Positions 9,905-19,300 of a stretch of DNA of 43,050 nucleotides are shown here, piece by piece. The translations under genes were made by a program, and so were the position numbers. The notes below the pieces were generated by a model. The model saw only the letters and a program-made list of their open reading frames with translations, was not told the origin of the DNA and made no database searches. Origin of the DNA: Bacteroidota bacterium (GTDB lineage Bacteria > Bacteroidota > Bacteroidia > Flavobacteriales > Flavobacteriaceae); assembly GCA_022562895.1 (NCBI GenBank), contig JADFOK010000021.1:1-43050 (forward strand), written 5' to 3'. Each line of letters opens with the position of its first letter. The first letter of the stretch is position 1.

Positions 9905-9912
9905 TATATTTG
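9905..9912 (+). promoter_or_regulatory. Candidate -7 box very close to the lpxD-like start
   Basis: TATATTTG matches TAnnTTTG and ends 8 bases before the ATG at 9921. If used, the transcript would begin 0-3 bases before the start codon and be nearly leaderless. It may be a chance match in AT-rich DNA. Confidence 0.3.
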
Positions 9913-9920
9913 ATGTAATT

Positions 9921-10859
9921 ATGAAATTTCCCCGCCAACAGACCCTGGAAGAAATTGCTAGAATCATCGATTGCGATTATATTGGAAATGCCGAATTTCC
10001 CGTATTGGGAATGAATGAGATCCATATAGTGCAACCAGGGGATATCGTTTTTGTAGACCACCCGAAATATTATGACAAAGCATTAAATTCGAAAGCAACT
10101 ATTATTCTTTTGAATAAAAAAGTAGATATCCCAGAAGGCAAGGCCTTGTTGATTTCGAAAGATCCATTCAACGACTTTAATAAACTTACGAACCACTTTA
10201 AACCATTTATTTCTGCAAATTCCATGATTGCTGAAACTGCTACTATTGGCAATAACACTATTTTACAACCCAATGTATTTGTAGGGAACAATGTTCAAAT
10301 TGGTGATGACTGTACAATACACTCTAATGTTTGTATTTATGACAATACTGTAATTGGGAATAATGTTACTATCCATTGTGGAACTGTGTTAGGTGCAGAT
10401 GCATTCTATTATAAAAACAGACCCGAAAAATATGATAAATTATTAAGTGGAGGCAATGTGGTAATTGAAGATAATGTTGATATTGGAGCTCTTTGCACCA
10501 TTGATAAAGGAGTAAGTGATTCTACTCGTATTTGTGAAGGTACAAAACTCGATAATCAAGTACATATTGGTCATGATACTATTCTTGGCAGAAGATGTCT
10601 GGTTGCCTCACAAGTGGGAATATCCGGTTGCGTTATTATCGAAGACTTTGTTACTATTTGGGGACAGGTAGGTGTAAAAAGTGATGTAATAATAGCTACA
10701 GGAACCGAAATTTACGCTCAATCAGGTATAGGACAATCCACAATTGAAAACAGGACCTATTTTGGTTCTCCTGCAATGGAAGCCAGAGATAAGCTCAGGG
10801 AAATGGCATATCTTAAAAAACTTCCTGATATAATAGATAAATTAGATAAGCTAAAATGA
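9921..10859 (+). CDS. LpxD-like N-acyltransferase paralogue
   Basis: A 312-residue second LpxD-family protein with an N-terminal LpxD-type domain (residues 1-97) and a hexapeptide beta-helix (about 100-285). It keeps a histidine at H218 (VHIGHDTILG) where LpxD has its catalytic base, so it is probably an active acyltransferase. It lacks about 25 residues of the true LpxD. Its acceptor is unknown; possibilities are another UDP-sugar or a lipid A variant. A paralogue after efp is usual in Flavobacteria. Its TGA stop overlaps the ATG of the following gene remnant. Confidence 0.85.
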   Translation: MKFPRQQTLEEIARIIDCDYIGNAEFPVLGMNEIHIVQPGDIVFVDHPKYYDKALNSKATIILLNKKVDIPEGKALLISKDPFNDFNKLTNHFKPFISANSMIAETATIGNNTILQPNVFVGNNVQIGDDCTIHSNVCIYDNTVIGNNVTIHCGTVLGADAFYYKNRPEKYDKLLSGGNVVIEDNVDIGALCTIDKGVSDSTRICEGTKLDNQVHIGHDTILGRRCLVASQVGISGCVIIEDFVTIWGQVGVKSDVIIATGTEIYAQSGIGQSTIENRTYFGSPAMEARDKLREMAYLKKLPDIIDKLDKLK

Positions 10860-10924
10860 GTCATGATACAAAGGAAATTGTAAAAGCATTCTACCAATCA
10901 AATTTATTGAAAGACGAATCATAG
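10856..10924 (+). pseudogene. Truncated NTF2/SnoaL-like gene remnant, 22 codons
   Basis: ATG at 10856 overlaps the lpxD-like stop (ATGA). The frame gives MSHDTKEIVKAFYQSNLLKD, then ES and a TAG at 10922. The pattern 'TKEIVKAFY.S' is how NTF2/SnoaL-fold proteins begin, and from memory such a gene follows this lpxD paralogue in related genomes. Here the roughly 120-residue remainder is gone and the sucD promoter follows. This may instead be a genuine micro-ORF. Homology is inferred, not searched. Confidence 0.5.
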
Positions 10925-10965
10925 GGTTAAAGTTTAAATTCTCTTTTAAGCTGAAACAAAAAAAG

Positions 10966-10973
10966 TATATTTG
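10966..10973 (+). promoter_or_regulatory. Candidate -7 box for sucD
   Basis: TATATTTG is an exact TAnnTTTG match 56 bases upstream of the sucD ATG. It gives a leader of about 50 bases. Confidence 0.5.
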
Positions 10974-11029
10974 CACCGGTTTATCAAAATAGGATCAGAC
11001 CAGAATATCATCAAAAAATTCAATTCAGA

Positions 11030-11926
11030 ATGAGTGTTTTAGTTAATAAAAAATCAAAAATTATAGTCCAGGGATTTACGGGTAGTGAAGGTACTTTTCA
11101 TTCCAAACAAATGATTGAATATGGCACCAATATTGTAGGCGGTGTAACGCCGGGAAAAGGGGGTCAATCACATCTTGATAAACCGGTTTTTAATACCGTT
11201 GAAGATGCGGTCAGGCAAGTTGGGGCAGATACCTCTATCATTTTTGTTCCACCGGCTTTTGCCGCCGACGCTATAATGGAAGCCGCTGATGCAGGCATTA
11301 AAGTGATAATTACAATTACTGAAGGTATTCCTATTGCCGATATGATTAAAACTTCAGATTATATAAAAGATAAGGACTGCCGTTTGATAGGTCCTAATTG
11401 TCCGGGAGTTATTACCCCGGGAGAAGCTAAAGTAGGGATCATGCCTGGTTTTGTTTTCAAAAAAGGTAAAGTAGGCTTGGTCTCTAAATCCGGTACATTA
11501 ACTTATGAAGCTGCCGATCAGGTAGTAAAACAGGGATATGGTATTACAACGGCTATAGGTATTGGAGGAGATCCTATTATTGGTACTACTACTAAAGAAG
11601 CAATAGAATTATTAATAAATGATGATGAAACCGAATGTGTGGTTATGATAGGAGAAATTGGTGGACAGTCTGAAGCCGATGCTGCAAAATGGTATAAAGA
11701 AAGTGGTAGTAAAAAGCCAATTATTGGGTTTATTGCCGGTGAGACTGCACCCGTAGGGCGCACTATGGGTCATGCCGGAGCTATTGTAGGTGGAAGTGAT
11801 GATACTGCCCAGGCAAAAAAGAAAATTATGAGAGAGCACGGTATCTATGTTGTAGATTCACCTGCCGAAATCGGTAAAAAAGTTGCCGAAGTTTTAGGCA
11901 AAAAAAATATTGCAATAAATTTTTAA
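11030..11926 (+). CDS. sucD: Succinyl-CoA synthetase subunit alpha
   Basis: The ADP/GDP-forming succinate-CoA ligase alpha subunit of the TCA cycle. It has an N-terminal CoA-binding Rossmann domain (FTGSEGTFH near 16-24) and a C-terminal ligase domain. The phosphohistidine is H248 in RTMGHAGAIVGG. The 298-residue length is complete. The beta subunit sucC is not in the window, as is usual in Flavobacteria. Confidence 0.97.
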   Translation: MSVLVNKKSKIIVQGFTGSEGTFHSKQMIEYGTNIVGGVTPGKGGQSHLDKPVFNTVEDAVRQVGADTSIIFVPPAFAADAIMEAADAGIKVIITITEGIPIADMIKTSDYIKDKDCRLIGPNCPGVITPGEAKVGIMPGFVFKKGKVGLVSKSGTLTYEAADQVVKQGYGITTAIGIGGDPIIGTTTKEAIELLINDDETECVVMIGEIGGQSEADAAKWYKESGSKKPIIGFIAGETAPVGRTMGHAGAIVGGSDDTAQAKKKIMREHGIYVVDSPAEIGKKVAEVLGKKNIAINF

Positions 11927-11978
11927 AAACCATGTTAATAAGCAAGATTTTATTTATGGTGAACACGAAGTGATTTGC

Positions 11979-11986
11979 TATATTTG
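11979..11986 (+). promoter_or_regulatory. Candidate -7 box for fabG
   Basis: TATATTTG matches TAnnTTTG and lies 28 bases upstream of the fabG ATG, which suggests fabG has its own promoter downstream of sucD. Confidence 0.5.
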
Positions 11987-12014
11987 AGTTTAGTCAGAAA
12001 ACACAATAATTAAG

Positions 12015-12761
12015 ATGAAATTATTAGAGGGAAAAACAGCAATTATAACCGGAGGTAGCCGTGGCATTGGTAAAGCCATCGTAGAAGTTTTTGCGGATCA
12101 TGGTGCTAATATTGCTTTTACTTATAGCTCGTCGGTTGAAGCGGCAAAAGCGATTGAAGATGAAATTTCTAAAAGAGGTGTAAAAGTAAAAGCATATCAA
12201 AGTGATGCATCAAATTTTGAACAAGCTCAGGAACTTGCCACTGAAGTTGTAAATGAATTTGGCAGTATTGATATTCTTGTTAACAATGCCGGTATCACAA
12301 AAGATAATTTACTGTTGCGTATGTCTGAAGAAGATTTCGATAGGGTGATAGAGGTAAATTTGAAATCGGTTTTTAATATGACCAAAGCTGTTCAACGTAC
12401 CATGTTAAAACAGCGTAAGGGTTCTATCATTAATATGAGCTCTGTGGTGGGAGTGAAAGGAAATGCGGGACAGAGTAATTATGCTGCTTCCAAAGCCGGG
12501 ATAATAGGTTTCACCAAATCTATGGCCCTGGAGTTGGGTTCTCGTAACATACGAAGCAATGCTATTGCCCCTGGATTTATTGAAACTGAAATGACCGGAA
12601 ATCTCGATGAGGACATGGTACAAAAATGGCGTGAAGCCATTCCTTTGAAACGTGGTGGAACCCCGGAAGATATTGCAAATACCTGTGTATTTCTAGCAAG
12701 CGATATGTCCTCTTACATTACGGGACAGGTTCTGAATATTGATGGAGGAATGCTTACTTAA
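12015..12761 (+). CDS. fabG: 3-oxoacyl-[ACP] reductase FabG
   Basis: NADPH-dependent reduction of 3-ketoacyl-ACP in fatty-acid elongation. This is a classical short-chain dehydrogenase of 248 residues. It has the cofactor motif TGGSRGIG (12-19), NNAG (90-93), and catalytic S143, Y156 and K160 in the YAASK context. The C-terminal 'ITGQVLNIDGGM' is typical of FabG. It lies 3 bases before the VWA-like gene, so the two are probably cotranscribed. Confidence 0.94.
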   Translation: MKLLEGKTAIITGGSRGIGKAIVEVFADHGANIAFTYSSSVEAAKAIEDEISKRGVKVKAYQSDASNFEQAQELATEVVNEFGSIDILVNNAGITKDNLLLRMSEEDFDRVIEVNLKSVFNMTKAVQRTMLKQRKGSIINMSSVVGVKGNAGQSNYAASKAGIIGFTKSMALELGSRNIRSNAIAPGFIETEMTGNLDEDMVQKWREAIPLKRGGTPEDIANTCVFLASDMSSYITGQVLNIDGGMLT

Positions 12762-12764
12762 TAA

Positions 12765-14798
12765 ATGACACCAGAAACCATACTTTATATGATCATTGCC
12801 GGGGCGACAGCTCTTATTTTGGCAATATTTATGTATGGATATAAAACCAAATATTCCAGATCATTGCGTTGGATTTTAGGTACCCTTCGGTTTATTACTT
12901 TGTTTTCTATTTTAGTCTTGCTGATAAACCCTAAATTTAAAAGTAAAACCTATACAATAGAGAAACCTAATTTACCGGTTTTGATTGATAATTCGGCCTC
13001 TGTTAATGAATTGAATCAATCCGAAACCGTTTTAGATTTTGTAGAATCACTTAAAAATAATAAAGAATTAAACGATAAGTTTAATATTTCTTATTATACC
13101 TTCGGAAGTAATTTTAAGGTCTATGATTCACTTACCTTTTTAGAAAAAAACACAAATCTCTCTGAGGCATTATCTTCAGTAAATGAATTGTACAAATCTG
13201 AAATTGCTCCTACCATTTTAATTACAGATGGCAATCAGACGCTGGGTAATGATTATGAATTTAGCTCAAGCACTTTCAATAACTCTTTATACCCAATTAT
13301 AGTAGGAGATTCAATCAAGTATGTGGATCTGAAAATAGAACAACTGAATACGAATCGTTATGCTTTTTTAAAAAATCAGTTCCCAATTGAGGCTATTTTG
13401 ATATTTAACGGTACCGATGAAGTCAATTCCTATTTCGAAGTAAGACAAGGTACTTCCGTAGTGTATCGGGAGAACGTTTCCTTTACTGAAAACAATAATA
13501 CAAAGACACTATCATTTACACTTCCGGCTTCCAGTGTTGGGCTTCAAAAATATACTGCTCAACTAATTCCCATCAAAGATGAAAAAAATACAAACAATAA
13601 CAAGAAACAATTTGCTGTAGAGGTCATTGATCAGGCAACCAATGTATTGATTGTAAGTAAAATTATACATCCAGATCTTGGGATGCTCAAAAAGTCCATC
13701 ACCAGTAACGAACAGCGAAGGGTAACATTTAAAAAACCGTTAGAAGCTTCAGCGAATTTACTCGACTTTCAGTTGATTGTTTTGTATCAACCCGATCGAA
13801 GTTTTGCCAATGTTTTTTCAGAAATAAGAAATCAAAAGAAGAACACTTTTATTATTTCAGGTTTACAAACCGATTGGAATTATTTAAATTCGGTTCAGGA
13901 TATTTTCAGAAAAGAAGTAATTGATCAGGCAGAAGATGTGGCAGGTATATTAAATCTGAATTATAGCACCTTTGCAATTGAAGATATTGGATTTAACGAT
14001 TTCAGACCCTTAAAGACATTATTTGGAGATCTGGAAATAATAGTTCCGCATGAAGTGATTTTAGCTCAATCTATCGGTGGAATTATTACTGAAAGTGCTT
14101 TATTGGCTACCACAGAAATAGACGGCAGGCGAGATGCTATTTTAGATGGAGAGGGATTTTGGAGATGGAGAGCCCAATCCTATCTGGATAATGAAAGCTT
14201 TGAAGAATTCGATAATTTTATAGGAAAAATAATACAATATCTGGCTTCAAATAAACGCCGTAGCAGGTTAGAGGTCTCCAGTGAATCTTTTTACTACAAC
14301 AATAATTCCATACGTATTTCGGCACAGTATTTTGATAAAAGCTTTACTTTTGATTCCCGTGTTTCATTGTTTATTACAGTAAGCAATTCCGAAACAAATG
14401 AAACAACAGAATTTCCAATGCTGCTTAAAAATAATTTTTATGAAGTTTATTTAAATAGTTTGATGGCAGGTGATTATAATTATACTATTTTTGTAGAAAA
14501 TGAAGCAGTATCTCGTAGTGGATCATTTACAATATTGGATTTTAATGTAGAGCAACAATTCTTAAATGCCAATGTAACAAAACTAGTGCGTGTTGCAACT
14601 AATACCAACGGAAAAGCATATTTTATTTCAGAAAATGAACTACTTTTGGAAAAATTGTTAAGTGATGATAGATTTCATCAAATTCAAAAAAGTGAACAAA
14701 AAATTGTACCTTTAGTAGATTGGAAATACCTTCTTGTTCTTATAGTGCTTACATTAACTTTTGAATGGTTTATTCGTAAGTATAACGGACTCATATAA
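12765..14798 (+). CDS. VWA-like membrane protein of unknown function
   Basis: A 677-residue protein with two N-terminal membrane helices (about 7-26 and 36-57), a long periplasmic-looking region and one C-terminal helix near 652-668. The region from about 70 has a von Willebrand A-like start, with a MIDAS-type DNSASV near 78-83 and 'ILITDGNQ' near 155. It resembles the double-TM VWA proteins of Bacteroidota, some of which sit in aerotolerance operons, but no MoxR ATPase or DUF58 neighbour is present. Function is not assigned. Confidence 0.8.
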   Translation: MTPETILYMIIAGATALILAIFMYGYKTKYSRSLRWILGTLRFITLFSILVLLINPKFKSKTYTIEKPNLPVLIDNSASVNELNQSETVLDFVESLKNNKELNDKFNISYYTFGSNFKVYDSLTFLEKNTNLSEALSSVNELYKSEIAPTILITDGNQTLGNDYEFSSSTFNNSLYPIIVGDSIKYVDLKIEQLNTNRYAFLKNQFPIEAILIFNGTDEVNSYFEVRQGTSVVYRENVSFTENNNTKTLSFTLPASSVGLQKYTAQLIPIKDEKNTNNNKKQFAVEVIDQATNVLIVSKIIHPDLGMLKKSITSNEQRRVTFKKPLEASANLLDFQLIVLYQPDRSFANVFSEIRNQKKNTFIISGLQTDWNYLNSVQDIFRKEVIDQAEDVAGILNLNYSTFAIEDIGFNDFRPLKTLFGDLEIIVPHEVILAQSIGGIITESALLATTEIDGRRDAILDGEGFWRWRAQSYLDNESFEEFDNFIGKIIQYLASNKRRSRLEVSSESFYYNNNSIRISAQYFDKSFTFDSRVSLFITVSNSETNETTEFPMLLKNNFYEVYLNSLMAGDYNYTIFVENEAVSRSGSFTILDFNVEQQFLNANVTKLVRVATNTNGKAYFISENELLLEKLLSDDRFHQIQKSEQKIVPLVDWKYLLVLIVLTLTFEWFIRKYNGLI

Positions 14799-14830
14799 AT
14801 TAATAAATAACAAATTAAATAAAAACAAAA

Positions 14831-15646
14831 ATGGAAAAATTACCTAAAATTGGAATCCCCTTAATTGTCATACTCATTCTGGCTATTATATTAATTGCAA
14901 AATCTGCTGTCACTATTGATGCCGGAGAAGGAGGCGTATTGTTTAAGACCTTTGGAGTTGGTGTGGTTACCGATGAACCACCACTAAGTGAAGGTTTTCA
15001 TCTTATTGCACCTTGGAATAAAGTAATCATATATGAAGTAAGACAGCAGGAAATATTTGAAAAAATGCAAGTACTTTCTTCAAATGGACTGGAAATAGAA
15101 TTAGAAGCCACAGCTTGGTATCAACCCTCTTATGCTAGCCTGGGCTTTCTTCATAAGGAAAAGGGACAAAGTTATGTGCAAAGAATATTGCAACCAGCTC
15201 TTCGTAGTGCTGCGAGAAGTGTTGTGGGACGCTATACTCCTGAGCAATTATACTCCAGTAAGCGTGATGTTATTCAAGTTGAAATTTATGAAGAAACTAA
15301 AAAAATTGTTGAAGATCAATTTATTCAGCTTAATGAAATTCTAATTCGTGATGTTACCTTGCCAAGAACAATTAAAGATGCTATTGAACGTAAACTAAAG
15401 CAAGAACAAGAATCACTGGAATATGAGTTTAGATTGGTAACTGCATCAAAAGAGGCTGAAAAAGTAATTATTGAAGCAAGGGGTAAAGCAGATGCAAACA
15501 GGATATTAAGTGCTTCTCTAACAGATAAAATCCTTCGAGACAAGGGGATAGAAGCTACCTTAAGACTTTCTCAATCACCTAATTCTAAAGTAATTGTTAT
15601 TGGATCCGGTGAAAGTGGATTGCCATTGATATTGGGAAATAATTAA
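14831..15646 (+). CDS. Prohibitin-family SPFH/Band 7 membrane protein
   Basis: A 271-residue protein with an N-terminal membrane helix (about 7-25), an SPFH/Band 7 domain (about 27-200), a coiled-coil with 'EQESLEYEFRLVTASKEAEK', and a C-terminal alanine/isoleucine-rich helix. The 'TIDAGEGGVLFKTFG' start of the SPFH domain is typical of prohibitins, which form large membrane-ring scaffolds, often for proteases. A strong terminator follows. A more distant SPFH paralogue is at 34666-35397. Confidence 0.92.
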   Translation: MEKLPKIGIPLIVILILAIILIAKSAVTIDAGEGGVLFKTFGVGVVTDEPPLSEGFHLIAPWNKVIIYEVRQQEIFEKMQVLSSNGLEIELEATAWYQPSYASLGFLHKEKGQSYVQRILQPALRSAARSVVGRYTPEQLYSSKRDVIQVEIYEETKKIVEDQFIQLNEILIRDVTLPRTIKDAIERKLKQEQESLEYEFRLVTASKEAEKVIIEARGKADANRILSASLTDKILRDKGIEATLRLSQSPNSKVIVIGSGESGLPLILGNN

Positions 15647-15671
15647 AGAATATCTAAAAGATATTTAAAAA

Positions 15672-15698
15672 CCGCTTCATTAATGAAGCGGTTTTTTT
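15672..15698 (+). terminator. Rho-independent terminator after the prohibitin gene
   Basis: CCGCTTCAT (15672-15680) and ATGAAGCGG (15683-15691) form a perfect 9-bp inverted repeat, followed by a run of seven Ts. The A-run on the left may let it also terminate minus-strand transcripts of the convergent symporter gene. Confidence 0.9.
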
Positions 15699-15726
15699 AT
15701 AAAAGTTTTATTTACCGAGTTACACT

Positions 15727-17493
15727 TCAGGCTGATCTATTTGGATTTATCTTCCAAAGTTTAAAAATAATAAAAGCCGAAAATAATGCTATTGCAATTA
15801 GTACAGAAGCGCCTATAACATTCCCATAGATAACATAACCAGTAGCAAAAAGTGAGGAATACACAAATAGAATTCCCAATAACATGGAAGCAAAGTCAAT
15901 AGTGAAGACATCATTTGTTTTTTTGAGCTCAATGTTATTACTCGCTGCTATGGCTCTGAATTTATTCCATCCTTTCCCATAGGGTGTTATCGCATTATAA
16001 AAGGAGGCTAATGTTTTGGTATCAGTTGGCCGAGTGATAAAAGTAGCTGCGATCCAGCTTATCGTTGTAATGGCTACACCTAGGACTAGTTTTTCATGGA
16101 TTTCCAACCCTAATTCAGTAAATTCGAAAACCAGGGCAACTACAAAGGATACGATCATTCCTGTGATCTCGCTATATGCATTTACACGCCACCAAAACCA
16201 CCTTAGAATAAATATTAGCCCGGTTCCTGCACCAATTTGTAGTAATATAGCGAAAGTACTTAATGCACTACTTAAAGCCAGTGCAATTAATGCGGAAAAA
16301 ATCATCAATACAACGGTCGAAATTCTCCCCACATTAACCAGTTCCTTTTCTGATGCCTTGGGTTTTAGAAAACGTTTATAAAAGTCTAAAGAAATGTATG
16401 AAGAACCCCAATTTAAGTGAGTAGAAATTGTGCTCATAAAGGCTGCGATTAGAGATGCAACAACCAATCCTAATAATCCGGTTGGCAAATTGGTTAGCAT
16501 AGCCGGATAACCTAAATCGTGTCCTAATACTGTATTAGGAAATTCCTTTCCTATATCTGATAACTCTGGATACAGTACTAGTGAGGCTAAAGCTATAATA
16601 ATCCAGGGCCAGGGACGCAACGCATAATGCATTATGTTGAATATAAGGGTAGCACCTATGGCATTTTTTTCGTCTTTTGCTGAAAGCATCCTTTGTGCTA
16701 TATAGCCACCGCCTCCGGGTTCAGCTCCCGGATACCAAACACTCCACCATTGTACAGCTAAAGGAATTATTAGTAATACGATCAAGGATTTAGTATCACT
16801 AAAATCAGGTAGAAAATTTAATTTATCCCTAACATTTTCGTGAGCTAATAAATTTTGTAAACCACCAATTTCGGGCATATTCACGATATAATAGGCTGCC
16901 CAAACAGAGCCTACCATGGACACTATAAATTGTAAAAAATCTGTAAATATAACTCCTCTTAATCCACCAATTGAACTATATATTACAGTAACGACAGAAG
17001 CATATAACACGGATTGCCAGGGGTCAAGATCGAATAAAACCCCACCTATTTTTATGGCGGCCAGGCATACGGAAGCCATGATCATAACATTAAAGAACAC
17101 ACCCAGGTATAAGGCTCTAAAACCCCTTAGAAATGCCGCTTCTTTTCCACTATAACGCAATTCATAGAATTGAAGGTCTGTTAAGACTTCAGAGCGACGC
17201 CAAAGTTTCGCATACACAAATACGGTAAGCATTCCGGTAATTAAAAAGGTCCACCATACCCAATTTCCAGAAACTCCATTTTGTCTGATAATATCGGTTA
17301 CTAAATTAGGTGTGTCGGCAGAGAAAGTAGTAGCTACCATTGAAATACCCAATAACCACCAGGGCATATTTCTACCCGAAAGAAAGAACTCTTTAGAGTT
17401 TTTACCCGATTTTTTAGCGACCAGTATTCCAATTATTAGAAAAATAACAAAAAAGGAAATAATGAAAATCCAATCCAGAGTCGCTAAATGCAT
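15727..17493 (-). CDS. Sodium:solute symporter (SSS) family transporter
   Basis: A 588-residue integral membrane protein with about 13-14 hydrophobic segments. SSS features include the early 'KKSGKNSKEFFLSGRNMPWWLLGISMVATTFSAD' (about 28-60; R41/N42 and the helix-1 break), and 'GGLRGVIFTDFLQF' near 175-188, the characteristic sodium-solute symporter segment. Solutes of the family include sugars, amino acids and anions; the substrate here is not readable. It lies 12 bases after the HHH protein gene on the same strand. Confidence 0.92.
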   Translation of the reverse strand: MHLATLDWIFIISFFVIFLIIGILVAKKSGKNSKEFFLSGRNMPWWLLGISMVATTFSADTPNLVTDIIRQNGVSGNWVWWTFLITGMLTVFVYAKLWRRSEVLTDLQFYELRYSGKEAAFLRGFRALYLGVFFNVMIMASVCLAAIKIGGVLFDLDPWQSVLYASVVTVIYSSIGGLRGVIFTDFLQFIVSMVGSVWAAYYIVNMPEIGGLQNLLAHENVRDKLNFLPDFSDTKSLIVLLIIPLAVQWWSVWYPGAEPGGGGYIAQRMLSAKDEKNAIGATLIFNIMHYALRPWPWIIIALASLVLYPELSDIGKEFPNTVLGHDLGYPAMLTNLPTGLLGLVVASLIAAFMSTISTHLNWGSSYISLDFYKRFLKPKASEKELVNVGRISTVVLMIFSALIALALSSALSTFAILLQIGAGTGLIFILRWFWWRVNAYSEITGMIVSFVVALVFEFTELGLEIHEKLVLGVAITTISWIAATFITRPTDTKTLASFYNAITPYGKGWNKFRAIAASNNIELKKTNDVFTIDFASMLLGILFVYSSLFATGYVIYGNVIGASVLIAIALFSAFIIFKLWKINPNRSA

Positions 17494-17505
17494 AGAGAAA
17501 TTTAA

Positions 17506-18099
17506 TTAATTTAAAGTAAGAGATTTGGCTTGGCCTACCCAGTTGTCACGCTCAATTCTGTCTGGAAAGAAATCTATAAGTTCGGTAATAGACCTAATAT
17601 CCTTATAAGATAAACGACTTATTTGTTTGTAGTTATAAATACCTATTTCATTTAGCTTTTGCTCAATATATGGACCAATTCCATTTAATTGAGTAAGATC
17701 GTCTCTTTCTTTACTTGTGGCATGACCAAAAGTATCAAAATTAAGTTTTGGTTTCGATTTAGTATAGGTTACATAACTAGTTCGAGCTTTTAGAGCTACT
17801 CTTTGAGGAGTTTTAGTCTCGATTAGTTTTTTTTGTGCTTCTTTTACAACTTTAATGATTTTAGGTTTAATTTCAGTGAAAATTGTATCGATATTACTGA
17901 TGTTTTCACGCTTTATATAATCAGTATTTATTTTTTTTAAAACGGTAATTTTTTTCTTTAACCTTTTAATAATAGATTTATATTTAGATTTTGTCAACCA
18001 AGAAGCAGAAAAATATCCAATCAGAAAAGTACTGAACATTAAGAGCATAACTCCTTTATATTCAGGTAATTGATTAAAATATTCTATGAATTCTTTCAT
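17506..18099 (-). CDS. Membrane-anchored protein with C-terminal helix-hairpin-helix domain
   Basis: A 197-residue protein with one N-terminal membrane helix (about 16-35), a basic coiled-coil-like middle (37-110), and a C-terminal region (about 130-190) with 'LTQLNGIGPYIEQKLNEIGI'. That region is the helix-hairpin-helix-like fold annotated elsewhere as 'predicted flap endonuclease-like 5' DNA nuclease'. No nuclease active site can be seen; the domain more likely binds nucleic acid or protein. It starts one base after the OmpA-like stop, so the pair is coupled. Confidence 0.8.
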   Translation of the reverse strand: MKEFIEYFNQLPEYKGVMLLMFSTFLIGYFSASWLTKSKYKSIIKRLKKKITVLKKINTDYIKRENISNIDTIFTEIKPKIIKVVKEAQKKLIETKTPQRVALKARTSYVTYTKSKPKLNFDTFGHATSKERDDLTQLNGIGPYIEQKLNEIGIYNYKQISRLSYKDIRSITELIDFFPDRIERDNWVGQAKSLTLN

Positions 18100-18100
18100 C

Positions 18101-19093
18101 TTAGTTATAGATCACTTCAATTCTTGAATTGGTATTTCTACCTCTTTTTGTATTATTATCTGCTATAGGCTGGGACTCACCCCTAGACGATGCTGTAATT
18201 TGTTTTCTATCAAGATTTCCCTTTGAAATTAAATACCATCGCACTTGTCTAGCATAACTTAATGCCGTTGTATAATTGTCTGTACTATTACCTATATTGT
18301 CGGAATGTCCTATAATTTTTATTTTTAATTTTGGGTTAATTTTGTTAAAAGTAATAATTTCTCTTAATAAATTTTTTAATGCTTCATTTTCTGCTAAACC
18401 CGAGTTATTAAATTCAAGATAAACAATTTTATTTTCAGGGACCTTTTCTTTTAATAATACAATTCTTTTATTGTCTAAAGGCATAAATATAAAAGAAATA
18501 TTATTATAATAGGTGCCGTCAGCATCAAAAGAAATATCTTTAATTATAGACTTGATAACAATCCTATAACTCGGTGATCCTATGCTAATAAGTTGGTCTT
18601 TTATTTTTTGACCTCGTTGTATACCCAGATTAGGAGATTCTATATTTTCGGCAGGACTATATAAGGAATATATATGAAGTTCTTGATCGGTATGTTCATT
18701 TAAATAATCATATAACTTGTATTTATAATCAATTGCTGTTTGCGGTATAAATACTTTGGAATTATCTTTTTTAATTGAAATACCTTCAGAGAACATAAAA
18801 ATAATATCTCCATTATCACTTAGGGCTTTAAGCCCAAAATAATTCTTTATTTCTTCTGACGGAATTTCATTTTCAATGATAGTATCTTTATTAATAAATA
18901 CCACCGGCAGGGAATCTGTTTTAATATTGGAATTATTTTTTAATATAAAATTTAAAGAGTCTAAAGTGTTGTTTTCAATAATCCCATTTCTTGATTCTAA
19001 AGAATTTTCTTCGGGCTGAATCCATGAATATATCCATAAACCAAAAAATGACCAGATCAAAAAAACCACAAAAGCTATAATAAAATTTTTCAT
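18101..19093 (-). CDS. OmpA-like peptidoglycan-binding protein
   Basis: A 330-residue protein with an N-terminal membrane anchor (about 4-25), a periplasmic linker with a possible repeated OmpA-like fold, and a C-terminal OmpA domain (about 222-330). Peptidoglycan-binding features are 'KIKIIGHSDNIGNSTDNY' and 'GRNTNSRIEV' (the D and R that bind diaminopimelate). It likely ties the inner membrane to the wall. An unusually clear Shine-Dalgarno-like AAAGGAG sits just upstream of its ATG on the minus strand, notable because Bacteroidota seldom use one. It heads an operon with the HHH protein and perhaps the symporter. Confidence 0.88.
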   Translation of the reverse strand: MKNFIIAFVVFLIWSFFGLWIYSWIQPEENSLESRNGIIENNTLDSLNFILKNNSNIKTDSLPVVFINKDTIIENEIPSEEIKNYFGLKALSDNGDIIFMFSEGISIKKDNSKVFIPQTAIDYKYKLYDYLNEHTDQELHIYSLYSPAENIESPNLGIQRGQKIKDQLISIGSPSYRIVIKSIIKDISFDADGTYYNNISFIFMPLDNKRIVLLKEKVPENKIVYLEFNNSGLAENEALKNLLREIITFNKINPKLKIKIIGHSDNIGNSTDNYTTALSYARQVRWYLISKGNLDRKQITASSRGESQPIADNNTKRGRNTNSRIEVIYN

Positions 19094-19239
19094 TCTCCTT
19101 TAAACACTGTTTTATATTTTTTTTTACACATTTATCGTTACAAATCAAATCTATTAAAATATTTTATTTATTTCTGAATTTTAAAAATATGTTTTCCACA
19201 TAATTTTGAACAAATATCCTTATAAATAATCACTAAAAA

Positions 19240-19272
19240 AAAGCCCGTTAACTAACTATTGAAACGAGCTTT
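19240..19272 (-). terminator. Terminator for the 144-aa membrane protein gene
   Basis: On the minus strand, AAAGCTCGTT pairs with AACGGGCTTT (one mismatch) and a T-run follows. It lies 28 bases beyond the stop at 19301. Confidence 0.75.
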
Positions 19273-19300
19273 AAATTTTAAAATGTATTTTTAATTAAAC

